From JAQTNA01 sp043743785 (lineage in GTDB: Bacteria; Pseudomonadota; Gammaproteobacteria; Burkholderiales; Rhodocyclaceae), in NCBI GenBank assembly GCA_043743785.1, contig JAYTVW010000106.1, forward strand, positions 18,034 through 82,033: a DNA stretch of 64,000 nucleotides, written 5' to 3'. Numbering within the stretch: the stretch's first letter is position 1; every line of letters starts with the position of its first letter. Of the stretch, positions 1-11,700 are shown piece by piece. The notes under the pieces are model-generated. The model had not been told where the DNA came from. It was given only the letters and a program-made list of their open reading frames with translations, and searched no databases. The position numbers and the translations under genes are program-made.

Positions 1-2
1 TC

Positions 3-1010
3 ACCAAACGTGCCAATGCGTACGCCGGCACCGCCCAGGGGACAGCCCTCGGCGCCTCACACGCAACGCTGGCGGGCATGAAACGGGTTGGCAACGACAT
101 CAACGGCGCCTTCAAGAGCGCAGGGGACGAGCTGGAAAATCTGGCGAAATCGTTCAACATAGCCATTCCGGATGTAGGCAGTCTGGTGCAGACCGCCATG
201 AAGCCCCCGCTTAGCGAGATCAGGGCCATGGATGGCTACCGCAAGGTGGTGAATGCCAATCTGGCAAAATTGAGCCAGGAAGACATGGGTGTCATCTGGA
301 GCACCATGCGCTCCGTCATGACCCATGAGCGCCCCAGCGCCGATGACATCGACGACCTCGACGATGTGATGAAGGCCTTGTTCGGTGACCTGACGAACGG
401 TTGCGCCATCTGCCCCAGCAAGCCGACCTACTCGTCTGTCGGGTTTGGCATGACCATTACGTCGCCCGGGATTCCCGAGACGCCGGTATCGTTATCCATG
501 GGTTTCGACTTGATGATGTCCACCTATCTGGTCAATGGCAAGCCCCAGTTCGTTGCCGGCTATAGCGTGGCGGCTCAGGCCACCGCAGTGCCGCCGCCGC
601 CGGAACCCAGTGTCACCATTGACCTCAAGTGGGCGCCGGGCCAACTGTCCGCCAACACGATTCCGCAAATTTCAATGGGTCTGGACATCACCACCCCCGG
701 CGCAGAGACACCCTATGGCAGCGTGGCGGGTTCCGGTGGTGTCAGCCTGACCCTGCCGAACAGCGTCTTCATCTTCCTGGACAAGGGCGAGCGTAACAAG
801 CTGGTGGCTGCCTTGAAGGATCCATCCAAGGGACCGGCCTTTGTGTTGGGGGCGGTGACCACCGCCTTGAACGATCTCAAGACCATGTTCCTGAATCCGG
901 GCTACGGCGCGGGCGTCTCGGTGGATCCTTTCGGCCGCGGCAGTCTGAAGGCTCTCTCGCCGGATGGCGCCCTCAGCACGAGCATCGCCGGTTCCATCAT
1001 TTCCTTCTGA
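3..1010 (+). CDS. Unrecognised protein, 5' end outside the window
   Basis: The frame is open from the left edge, so the true start lies upstream; about 335 residues are visible, 310 of them after the first in-window ATG at 78. I do not recognise the family. The N-terminal third is charged and probably helical. Counting from the Met at 78, a CxxC pair (GCAIC) lies near residues 109-112, followed by a PPPPEP run near residue 180 and a glycine, serine and valine-rich C-terminal half with a beta-strand-like pattern. No membrane segment is visible in the part seen. A perfect 18-bp hairpin starts 12 bases after the TGA stop, so this is the last gene of its transcript. The next plus-strand gene is a small exported protein of unknown function, so context gives no clear role. 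Confidence 0.7.
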   Translation, partial: TKRANAYAGTAQGTALGASHATLAGMKRVGNDINGAFKSAGDELENLAKSFNIAIPDVGSLVQTAMKPPLSEIRAMDGYRKVVNANLAKLSQEDMGVIWSTMRSVMTHERPSADDIDDLDDVMKALFGDLTNGCAICPSKPTYSSVGFGMTITSPGIPETPVSLSMGFDLMMSTYLVNGKPQFVAGYSVAAQATAVPPPPEPSVTIDLKWAPGQLSANTIPQISMGLDITTPGAETPYGSVAGSGGVSLTLPNSVFIFLDKGERNKLVAALKDPSKGPAFVLGAVTTALNDLKTMFLNPGYGAGVSVDPFGRGSLKALSPDGALSTSIAGSIISF

Positions 1011-1022
1011 TAGCCGTCTAAG

Positions 1023-1064
1023 ACAAAGGGCGTGCCGGCATGGACTTGCCGGCACGCCCTTTGT
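1023..1064 (+). terminator. Perfect 18-bp hairpin after the first gene
   Basis: Arms 1023-1040 and 1047-1064 are exactly complementary, with a 6-base loop. The position 12 bases after the stop fits a transcription terminator, although the run after the stem is TTGTGCGTTG-like rather than a clean T tract. Confidence 0.75.
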
Positions 1065-1378
1065 GCGTTGACGCTGTCTCCATTCTGCAGGGCAGCCGCG
1101 CCAATACCTGCCTGATTTATCCCGTACTGACCTCCCCTGATATTCATTCGAATCGCCGCATTCGCCAGGCAAGCAGCAATGTCAGTAAGTGTCAGCATTG
1201 CAGCTTGATTATTTTGCATAATTCTAAATAAGTCCGGGTGTGTATCGACCTAGAAATTCTTAGCCTCCCCATTTGCGAAGCGGTCATATCAAGGCATCGA
1301 ATTCCGGTGGCGGGTTTTTTCTAGTGGAACGCCAATCAATTTCTGAAATCATTAATGCGTATAAGGATGGCCCCGGCA
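1065..1378. other. Non-coding gap with no recognised feature
   Basis: About 310 bases between the hairpin and the next gene. It is more AT-rich than its surroundings from about 1195 to 1280 and presumably holds the promoter of the small exported protein. I see no convincing ORF, repeat or RNA gene. The small ORFs across it on both strands lack family features. Confidence 0.4.
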
Positions 1379-1786
1379 ATGCGGTATGAAAGATTAATCG
1401 TCACCTGCTGGTTGGCTTTCTGCTTGGTGACATCGGCCTTTGCCCAAAGCGGGGTGAGCTTCGTACCCGTCAAGGCCTGCATTGATGATATGGCCGGCAT
1501 GCAGGCGGCCATGAAGGCCGTCACCACGGCGCAACAGGCGGCGCAATTTTCCGTCAACCTGAAAGCCCATTTGCCGGAAATGGTAATAAATCGGCAACGC
1601 CTGGCCGCCACCGTGACCGAGTACGGAAGATCCCGATCAAAAACGGCGGAAATACTACAGGCCGATAGCTTGTGGCAGGAGGCCATGGCCAGAAGGCCGG
1701 CAATGGAAACGGAAATGGCCCGGCTGGAAAAGCTGAATGTCGGCCTTGCGGATCTGTTTCAAACAGTTCGGGCCTTGCTGCAATGA
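1379..1786 (+). CDS. Small exported protein of unknown function
   Basis: Encodes about 135 residues. An in-frame ATG also occurs at 1355, but the ATG at 1379 is preferred: AAGGA lies 11 bases before it and the product then begins with a compact signal peptide (MRYERLIV, a hydrophobic core, then SAFAQ), with likely cleavage after AFA. The mature part is probably mostly alpha-helical, rich in Ala, Gln, Met and Arg, with a single Cys and no membrane segment, suggesting a soluble periplasmic protein. I do not recognise a family. It converges on the DUF4239-like gene, with a bidirectional-looking hairpin between the two. Its closeness to a secretion system may be coincidence. Confidence 0.6.
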   Translation: MRYERLIVTCWLAFCLVTSAFAQSGVSFVPVKACIDDMAGMQAAMKAVTTAQQAAQFSVNLKAHLPEMVINRQRLAATVTEYGRSRSKTAEILQADSLWQEAMARRPAMETEMARLEKLNVGLADLFQTVRALLQ

Positions 1787-1878
1787 GAATCAGGCAATGT
1801 TCACGCTAAATTTCGGTCTTCTCGGTGGACAACAGTGCCACGAATGATTACCCACATAACGCAAACATAGCCATAGTT

Positions 1879-1903
1879 AATCCCCCGTATCTGCCGGGGG
1901 ATT
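1879..1903. terminator. Hairpin between convergent genes
   Basis: The 9-bp arms AATCCCCCG (1879-1887) and CGGGGGATT (1895-1903) flank a 7-base loop and are followed on the plus strand by TTGCTTT. The hairpin lies between the stops of the plus-strand exported protein and the minus-strand DUF4239-like gene, so it could terminate both transcripts. Confidence 0.7.
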
Positions 1904-1923
1904 TTGCTTTGACAGGGAGGAGC

Positions 1924-2697
1924 TTATTTTCCCAGCGCCGGAATAATGCGGGCAATGGCCTCGGCGGTAACCTGACTTTCACCGACAAAAACCCCTTCCG
2001 TAGCAATCAGCACCGTAAACAACAGGGACACGCCCAGGGTCACACCGCCCACGTAGGCCACCATCTTGGGCAGGGGATTCTGCAGCCAGCCAAACACCGC
2101 CAGCAGGGACAGCGCACTGGCCAGGGCCTGCCAGTAGTAGTCGGGCAAGGCCAGGCGACTGGCCGACAGCCGTGCCTCCCGCACATCGGACATCTGGGTC
2201 AGCGTACCCAGCACCTCGGCGCGGGCCAGTTGTTGCAATGGGGTTTCCGGGTCCAGTTCACGGCAGCCCTGGATCAGGGTGGCCAGCAATGCGGAAGTCG
2301 GCCCGCTGCGCTGGCCCTTTGCCAGCAATGGCCACTCGCCGTCCACGGTTGATTTGGCATAAAGCTTCACGCCTCCCCGCAAGGCCTCGGCTTCTTCGCC
2401 GCCAAACCCCGACAATGCCCGATCAAGTTTGAAAATAATGGTGGCTTCCCGGGCCACCAGATCTTCCACGTTGCGGTGGTCGCCCTGTACGCGCACAAGG
2501 CAAAACGCCAACAGCAGCATGGTCAATGAAGTAAACAGCTTAAATGACTCCTCCGCCCCTTTTGCCACGTGTTCGCTCGGTTCCAGGCCAAATCGCCAGC
2601 GTATGAAGAGGGGCACCAAGGTGGTTACGCTCAAGCCAAAGCTGAGCATGAGGAAACCAATGCCCACATTGGGCAGGGTATGCAGCCAGTCGATCAT
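1924..2697 (-). CDS. DUF4239 (bestrophin-like) membrane protein
   Basis: This 257-residue protein has two hydrophobic segments near the N-terminus (about residues 10-33 and 55-70), a long soluble helical middle, and two more segments near residues 190-235. That layout of two helices, a cytoplasmic domain and two helices is the one seen in the bestrophin-like DUF4239 family of the bacterial inner membrane. The family's function is not established; the relation to anion channels is by name and distant similarity only. The gene starts 76 bases after the stop of the giant adhesin gene on the same strand, so readthrough is possible, but nothing shows that the two work together. The assignment is by sequence pattern, without a search. 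Confidence 0.6.
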   Translation of the reverse strand: MIDWLHTLPNVGIGFLMLSFGLSVTTLVPLFIRWRFGLEPSEHVAKGAEESFKLFTSLTMLLLAFCLVRVQGDHRNVEDLVAREATIIFKLDRALSGFGGEEAEALRGGVKLYAKSTVDGEWPLLAKGQRSGPTSALLATLIQGCRELDPETPLQQLARAEVLGTLTQMSDVREARLSASRLALPDYYWQALASALSLLAVFGWLQNPLPKMVAYVGGVTLGVSLLFTVLIATEGVFVGESQVTAEAIARIIPALGK

Positions 2698-2773
2698 GAT
2701 TTATTCAATCCTTTCAGTGTGTAACAGGGTCGCTTGAACGACGCCCGCCGCGAACCGCGCCGGTATCAGTGGG

Positions 2774-5700
2774 TCATGGAATGATAAAAAGCGTGAGCGT
2801 CCCCATGAAATTGACCTCTTCAAGCGTTTCTGTGTAGGTCACGGAGGCCCGGGAGCGGGCCACTTTGTGAATGCCCGAATTGCCCTTCCAAGGAATTTCG
2901 TGGAAGGACTCGGAAAGGCTGTCCGAGGGTGCTGGCTGCGCTCCCGAGGCCTGGGCCTGGATCTGCACGGCCATCGCGGCATTGGAGTCACCCTTCGAGC
3001 AAGGGCGTCCATCACACACGGGCGGGACGAGGGGGTTTTCCTTGCGTACGCCGTTGAGCGCAGACGAATCCGGGGGCAAGCCTCGATTCATGAGCGACAC
3101 GGGGTTCGTGTTGGTATTTATTCTGGCGATCACAGCCGCACTTGCGTTCGCGGCCAGGGTCCCCGCATACGCAGCGGCAAGCACCCCTGCATTGATCTGG
3201 GCGAACCGATCCGAAATGCGGCTTGCCGCCGCAACGCTCTTGGCCTGTGCTGCGGCACTACGAACTATGGCAGGCCGGCCACTGCGGGCTCCATCGGCCA
3301 TTTTGCCCTCCTCCCGGCCCTTGCCATCCACCTTGCCGCCGTCCTTGCCCTTGTCGGCAAACCGGCTACCCTCTTTGCCCCTGTCGGCAAACTTGCCGCC
3401 TTCGTGGCGCTTTCCGTCCGCCTTGCCACCGTCCCTGCCCCTGTCGGCGAACCGGCCACCGTCCTTGCCCCTGTCGGCAAATTTTCCGCCTTCGTGGCGC
3501 TTGCCACCGTCTTTGCCGTCTTTCCCCTGGCCGGCCAGCTTGCTTGCTTCCTTGCCCTTGCCATCTTTCGATTTTCCGTCCTTGCCGTTTGCCTTGCCGC
3601 CGTCCTTGCCCTTGCCATCTGCCGCCTTGCCGCCGTCCTTGCCCTTGCCGTCCGCCTTGCCTTTGCCGGAACCAGCGTCGGCCACCTTGGAGGTCCCCCC
3701 CTTGGCTGCGGGTGCAGCGGCCCCTGTAGAAGATCCCGAAGAGCTCGCGGATGACCCCCCTGTATTCGATGTCCCGGAGGCACTCGAAGAACCCGATGAA
3801 CCGGCCGCATCGGCAGCGGCACCCGATGAACTCGACGGTGCCGCAGCTGTTGAAGAGCCGGAAGCATCCGACGCCCCTGAAGAAGTCGAAGACCCCGAGG
3901 AAGTTGAAGCACTCGTCGTATCAGCAGCGCCAGAAGTCCCGGACGAACTTGCCGCAGTGGAGGATCCCGTAGCACCCGACGCATCCGATGTCCCCGAGGC
4001 GCTTGCGGCGCTGGAAGCGGCTGGGGTGGTCGAACCCGCATTGCCGGGTGCGGCCGCTACGGGGAGCGGCACAGGCACGACGACCGGGGTCTGCAGGATG
4101 GTGCTGGTGGTATTGCTCGCCAGGACCAACGCATAGTTGCCCCCGCCATTGCCATCACTGACGGCCACGGCAGAAACAAGCAGCGTCTTGTTTGAACCGG
4201 CAGCCGGATCTGCAAACGAAAAACTGCCGTCTCTCAGGCTGTCATTACCGTAGAGTTGGCCAGCGACCACCCGGATTTGTCCTGCGGCGGTCGTCGTTCC
4301 GTCGTAGGTTTTGCTGACGTCGATCGACGAGACCGTTAGCGCTGCCTTGTTGACGGTGAGTGCGCCATCCACAAAGGTAAGGCTGTAGTTCCCGGAGGTC
4401 AGGCCGGACGGCGTAATGACATAGCTGCCGGCGTTGATGGCACCTCGGGCAGTTCCGCCATAGGCCAGGGTTCCGCCTAGGACCGTGGCCGTTTCGTTAT
4501 TCACGAAACCGGCATAGCCCACGCCATTGCCCCCCGTGTACGGCTGGGCATCGTAGGTCTTGCTGGCGGCGTTGGCGGAAACCGTCAGGGGCGCCGGAGC
4601 GATCGCGCCATTGGAGAAACTCAGGGCACTATTGGCGACGGTATAGCCAAAGACCGCCTGCGCCGGGGTGCCGCCCGTGGCGGAAGCTAGCCCCAGCCCG
4701 GTGAACGCCACCGTCTTGCCGCTACCCGCGTCCTTTGCCGCAGCAACACTTCCCCCTGTCGTATAGGTGCCCGTGGGGATGGAGAGGTTCACCGTGTCGC
4801 CGTCCACCACGCCGCTGACGGCGTAATTGCCAAGCGTCAGTCTCGCCGTAGTGTCGCCGTCGTAGGTCTTTCTGATGCTGCCGATGGGGCTGACCGCAAG
4901 GATGGGCGCAAATGAATACAGCAGGCCATTGCCAACGCCAAGGACCGTGCCCCCGTAACTTGCGTTGTATTGCTTGAAGTTGCCGGCCAGGCTACCGCGA
5001 ATATCGGCGACGGCGGGATCAGCACTGAAAGGATCCGGATTGGTACTCCATACCCGCCAGTACCCGCTGGCGCTCAAGGGCGAGCCGGCAGGGAGATTCA
5101 CAATGCGCGCCCCCAAGAGGTCGATGTTTCCGCTTGCCGCGCTGACGGTGGTTCCGTTGCCGATCAGCAGATCGCCGGCCCCGGCCCGGACGACAATATT
5201 GCCGCTACCGGAAGCCGAGATGGACTTATTCAGGGACACGCTGTCCGCAATGACCCGCACGCTGCCGACACTGGAAATGCCATCCACCAGATTGACGCGA
5301 TCGACTGCCAGGCTACCGCTGCCCGCCAGATCCAGAAAGCCCACGTTACGGGCCGCGACGGACTGAATCACATTGCCCGGATTCGTGGCGGTGACGCCCC
5401 CATCTCCGATAAACAGGATTGACTGGTTTCCGGAGATCGGGCCGGTGAGGGTGAGAAGGCTGGCACTGCCGATGGCGGTGGTGTCCGCCAAGGCAATGGC
5501 ACCGCTGACCAGAGCCCCGTTGGGCGAGGAGTTCATCAACGCCCCCTGCCCCCCGATGCCGGCCCCAGCCAGGCCCAGGTCATTGGCGAGGGTCTGGCCG
5601 TTCACATCCAGGCTGGCGCCCGCGTTGACGGTCACTGTAGCCGTGCCGAAGGGGCCTGCCGTAACCGCCCCCGGGACGCCGCTGGTGGAACTGCCCGCTT

Positions 5701-8700
5701 TCAAGGTTCCGCCGACCACCGTCGTACCGCCGCCATAGGTATTGGCCGCCGACAGGCTCAGGGTGCCGCTGCCCTGCTTGATCAACTGGGTGCTGCCGCT
5801 GATGACCCCGCCGATGGTGCTGTCCGGCGCGGAGGACCGGATGGAGAGACTGGAAAGACCGGCTGCGCCGCCTGCGATGGCTGCCGCTCCGGCACCGGTG
5901 TCGATGCTGAGCGCCGCGCTGACGGCATTGCCGGAGGTCAGGGATACGTTGCGGAGGGTCGCATTCAGGCCCTCGTTGGCGGCATGGCCGGCACTGCCAA
6001 TGGACAAGACCTTGTTACCCGGATTCAGGTCGCCGGCCGCTGTCTGCGTCGCCTTCAACACATTGTCCGTATAGACATTCAGCGTCCCGGTGGTGCCGTT
6101 GTTGGCGTAGCTCAGCTTGATGGTGACGTAGGTGCCCGGCCCTCTGTCCACACCTGAACCGAGCAGGTCCACCGCTCCAAGGTTATTGCCCTTCAGATAA
6201 AAGCTGTCGCCTCTGCCCGTGGTTCTGAGCAGAATCCCGTCCGCGTAGTTGCCGTAGGAGAAAATGGTATTCAGCCCCCCGCTATCCATGCTGCCGGGGG
6301 TACTGCTGATCAAATAATCGGCCTGGTAGGTCCAGTTCTGGCCCAGATCCACGCTCAACTGATAGGGATTGGTTCCACCCTGGGTCGTCGTCCAGGTGGA
6401 TGAGGTGAGATAGGACTGGGTGTTTGCCCCAAGGAAACTTCCGTTTGAAGTCACCTGGCCGGCGATTCTGACGGCCCCGTTGCTGTTGGTCTTCAGGATG
6501 ACATTGGCGCTGTTCAGGGTCACATCACCGCCATAGCGCTGGTCCCCGGCAGTCGTGACGTTGCCACTCAGGAAGGTCGTCCCCGTGCCAAGCGTGAAGA
6601 GACTGGTGAGGGGCGTCGTACTGCCGACGGCCCCGCCGAAGCGGGGGCTGCCGGTGCCGGCATTCACCGTCAAACCGGCGGCGGAAACCGGGTCGGCGTC
6701 GACGCTGCCCGCAAAACTCACATCCGCATTGGTGGTCGCCAGCATCCGGTTGCCGCCGGACAGAACGACCGGGCCGCCATAGGTCTGTGCCCCGATGGTG
6801 GTCACGTCGCCGCCCAGGGTCGTCGTCCCGGAGCCACCCGTAGCCAGGCTTGCCAGGGGAGTGGAGCCGCCATTGGCTCCGGTGACACGAACGGCGCCCG
6901 TGCCGGCGTTTACGGTCAGACTTGAACTTGAGGCCGCCGCGCTGTCGATCGTGCCTGCGAACACCACGTCCGCATTGGTGGTAGCCAGAACCCGGTTGCC
7001 GCCGGATACCGTAAGCGGGCCGGTATAGGACTGGCGACCGGAGGTAGCGATATCGCCGGAGAGGTCCATACCCGCCGGGGCAACCACGCTCAGACGCCCC
7101 GTGGCCTGGATGCTGCCCAGGCTTGCCAGCCCGCTCGTCTGGGTGATATCCACATTGCCTCCCACGAACAGGCTGCCCTGCCCGCTCTGGGAGTAGGAGT
7201 CGGTCACCGTAAGGTCGCCCGTGCTGCTGACGGCACCGCCGCTCTGGCTGAAGGCCCCCAACTGCACATTGCCATTGACCCCCAGGCTGCCGCCGGACTG
7301 GGCAAGAGCCCCTAGTTGCAGGGAAATCGCAACATTCAGGCTGCCCGTCGCCAGATTCAGGGCACCGCTGCCGGAAATGCCATCCACTGACACGGCTCCG
7401 GCCTGGGCCGGCGAAACCACGCTGCCACTGTCGAAACGAACGATTGTGCTGGAGGGAATCACCACATTGTGCACATTGGCCAGATCGGGGACTGCGCCGG
7501 CTGTCCAGTTGGCCGGATCGAACCAGTTGCCGGAGGCCCCGCCGATCCAGCTTACGGAACTGCGCCGGGAGATGCTGACAGAACTGCCGGCCGTACTCAG
7601 GTCGTTGTAGTTGGAGGACAGGCCGGTGCCCGCCCCCACCCCCAGGCCGGTAACGCTGGCCAGGGTACTGGCCGTCTGGACATTCTTTCCGAGGAGGTTG
7701 CTGGTGTCGCCGGCGCCGGTGACGGCAAAGGTCTCGCCCCGCACCCCCGTTGCCATCAGCACGCTGCCGGCCACCACGGTGGATCCGTCGTATTCCCGGG
7801 CGCCGCTCAGGGTCAGATTGGCCTTGCCTATGCCCAGGGTGCCCGCCACCAGGGTCGGGAAATCGTAATTGGCTGCGGCGAGGCTGCCGACCCCGGCTGT
7901 AACGGGAACCGTACCGACCCCCGTGGCCGCCGTGGCGGTGGTGGTGGCGCTGCCGCTGCCGGAAACGCCGGAGGTAGCCAGAGTCTCGCCATTCACAAAG
8001 CCGCTGACGGTGGCGTTCAGGGCCGGATTGGCTTCACCATAGGACTTGGTGGCATTGTTGGCCATCACCGTCAGGTGGGCCTTGCCTATGGAAAGGGTGC
8101 CGTCCTGATAGCTGATGGCGTAATTGCCGGCGCTGCCGGCACTGAAGATCTGGCTGTACGGCGTCAGGGCGGCCGCCTGACCCGCCGCCGTGTTTGCCGT
8201 GGCCAGGGATGTGACGGACGCCGTGCCCAGGGTGTCGCCATTGACGAGGGAGCCGTTGGTGATATTCACCGCGCCTGCGGTCGGATTGGCACTGCCATAG
8301 AACCGGCTCTGATCCGCCGCCGTCACCGTGATGGGCCGCTGGCTGATGGCGAAGCTGTCGCCGCTGTAGGTGATGGCGTAGTTCGGGTTCGCTCCATCCG
8401 TCAGTCCGCCCCTGCCAATGGCGTAGCTGCCGACGTTTTCCCCCGCCGCCCGGTCAAGGGCACCCACCAGGGCCGTGCCGCTGCCCAGGCTGGTGCTGGC
8501 AAAGCCGTAGGCAGTCGGGTCGCTGTTGCCGTAGATCTTCGTCTGGCCGGCATCCGCCGTCACCGAGATCGGCCGCGGCGTGATGGCAAAGCTAGCGCCA
8601 GTGTAGCTGATGGCGTAGTTGCCGTTGGCCAAACTGCCCTGGCTGATGGCGTAGGGGCCGCCGGTCACGGTCTCCCCCGCTACGCGGCTTAGGGTACCGG

Positions 8701-11700
8701 CGAAGGTGTCACTGCCCACCAGGCCCCGGTTAGTGCCGGCGGTTTCCAGGGTGTAGCCGAGCGTCGGGTCGACGTTGCCGTAGATCTTCGTCTGGCCGGC
8801 ATCCACCGTCACCGAGATCGGCCGCGGCGTGATGGCAAAGCTGGCGCCAGTGTAGCTGATGGCGTAGTTGCCGTTGGCCAAGCTGCCCTGGCTAATGGCG
8901 TAGGGGCCGCCGGTAACGGTCTCCCCCACTACGCGGCTTAGGGTACCGGCGAAGGTGTCACTGCCCACCAGGCCCCGGTTGGTGCCGGCGGTTTCCAGGG
9001 TGTAGCCGAGCGTCGGGTCGCTGTTGCCGTAGATCTTCGTCTGGCCGGCATCCGCCGTCACCGTGATCAGCCGTGGGCTGATGGCTCCTGAGTTCCCGGT
9101 CGCGCCCCCTCCATTGGTCACTGTGTAGCCATACACCGATTTTCCGGTGTTACTGGTTGCCGTTGAAATGGCGATCCCGGAAACACTTACGGTTTTAGCC
9201 GCGCCGACGTCCTGGATTGCGCCCCCCGTACCGGCTGTCGTATAGGTGCCGGAAACGGGAAGAGTCAGCGTTACCGTATCGCCATCGACCGCTCCGCTGC
9301 TTGTGTAGTTTCCAGACGATAAAGGGGCAGTATTGAGGCTGTCGTAGATCTTGCTGATCGTGCCTGTCAGGTTCGTGCTGATGCTTGGCGCCAGAGTGTA
9401 AAGAAAACCACTGCCAGTGCCCTGAACCAGGGAACTGCCATAGACCGCGTTGTATTGCTTGAAGTCGTAAACAAGACCACCCCGCGTGTCATTGGCGGGA
9501 TCGCTACTCCAGACGCGCCATGAGCTTCCTGCGCCTCCCGCACTCAGGGCATTGCTGGTTGAATTGTTTGTCTGGAAGTTACCGCCGGCCACCAGAGAGA
9601 TGTTGCCGTTAAGCGTTGTGACGGAGTGGCCGGAGGCCAGGGTGATGTTACCGTTACCCTTGACCAGTACGCTGCCTGCCGCCGCAAGCACCGATCCGTT
9701 GAGAGCAATATTTCCACCGTAGAGAGTGATTGGCCCAGCGATTCCCAGGCCGGCGGCCACCGTGATATCGCTAGAGTTTCCAGATTTTCCTAGGGTCAGA
9801 CCACCCAGAGTGCTGTCAAAATTGATCCCGGCGGTGCTGAAAAGGCCAGTAAAACTGGAACTTGCCGGTTGAATGCTCAGCGTACCCGCACCACCGTAGC
9901 TGCTGCTGGATAGGTTGGGGGCATCATTCTCGATAACGAGGGCGCCACCGCCAACAGTTGTCGCCCCGCTGTAGGTGTTGGTTCCCGTTAGGGTGAGCGC
10001 TCCCGCACCAAACTTGGAGAGGGTACCGGTTCCGCTGATGCTCCTGCCAAAACTCAGGGTGTCACTGCGATTGAATACAACGAAGGCATTATTGGTAATA
10101 CTGCCGGCAATGCTGCCTGACGTGGAGCCGGCTCCGAGCTGGAGCGTGCCTGCGTTGATCCGGGTGGTCCCGCTGTAGGTGTTGGTGCCACTGAGCACGA
10201 GCGTGCCGAAGCCTGATTTCGTCAATGTGCCGCCGCTACTGGTCAGCGCGTCGGCAATCGTCACATCAACCCCGTTGGTATCGATGCTATACGCCTGACC
10301 GGCAGCGGTACTGAAGCGGCTCGAATAATCGGCATTGTTGGCACTGCCGAATTGCAGCGTACCGCCACCGAAGCTGATGGTGCCAGAGGAGCCGAGGGCG
10401 CCGGCGCTGCCCAAGGCGAGAGTACCGCCGTCGATCTGCGTACCGCCGCTGTAGGTGTTTGTTCCGCTCAGCAACAGTTTGCCGCTGCCCTGCTTGACGA
10501 GACTGGCCGTTCCACTCAGGTTGCCGCTGATCGAACTGGTCGCACTGGCGCTGTTGACCGTAAGGGTACTGAGATTGGAAATCGCGCCCGAAAGACTGAC
10601 AGCCCCGTTGCCGGCCTGGATCGACAATGCGGTTGAAGGCCGCTGGTAGCTCACCACCACGATGCCGGAACCACCGGTTCCGCCAACAGGTGCCTGAGAA
10701 TTTCCACCGCCGCCGCCGCCACCGCCGCCTGTGTTGGCGGCTCCGTTGGCACCGTTGTTGTAGGGCGTTCCGCCAGCGCCACCGCCGCCCAAGCCGCCGG
10801 TACCTGCCGTGCCATCACTGCCCGCGCCGCCACCGCCACCATAGTAAGTACTCGTGCCACTCAGGCTGTAGGCGAGACCATCGCCACCCGCCGCAGGGTC
10901 GCTGCCACCATTGCCTCCGGCCCGGCCGGCGCCACCCCCACCCCCCCCGCGATTGGGTGATGGGGTTGACCAGGCACCACTGTTGCCCTGGCCTGTCGTA
11001 GCTGCCCCGGGTGACCCCTGCCATCCAGCGCCACCGCCAGATCCACCGGAAAGTCCTTGGTTATTGCTATAGGAACCACCACCGCCGCCGCCAATTGCGG
11101 TGAGGGACGCGCCACCCGTAAAGCTACTGTTGCCGCCGTTGCTTCCCTGCGCGGAATAGGCGCCACCTGTGCCGCCCGATCCAACGACGACGCTGTACTG
11201 GGTGCTTGCGTTGAGCGCGTAGCTGGACGTATACAAGACACCACCACCACCGCCGCCGCCGCCCACATACGAACCACCGCCACCGCCGCCACCAGCCGCC
11301 ACGAGCATCTGGGCGGTGCCGGTATAGGTGGGGTTCCAGGAGTAAGCACCTCCAGAGTAGCCAATAGCCAAGCCGCTGCTGGCGCCGCCTACCGTGTAGA
11401 CGCTCGAGTTGTACTGGTAAGCACCGCCCCCCAGAAACTCGATCATGGCGGCAACAGGAACGGTGCCGGTGATATCCCCCGCCACCGAGACGCCTCCCGT
11501 TGCAGACACCAGCGAAATGGCACCCGACTGCAGGCCAAGATTGCCGACATAGCTTTGCGCGCCGCCGGTGGTGATATTGCCGCCCAGAGCGATGCCACCC
11601 GCCGCCGTCACAGCCAGGTCTCCGCTGGCCGCGATGCTGCCTAACAGCAGAGAATTCGTGTCCGTTATGGAAACATAATTTCCCGACACAACCGACACGA

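Noticed and set aside
2871..4136. Plus-strand proline and leucine-rich ORF opposite the TpsA tail
   Set aside because: It is the antisense reading of the Lys-Gly-Asp and Ser/Ala repeats; its repetitive composition follows from the coding strand and it has no start signal.
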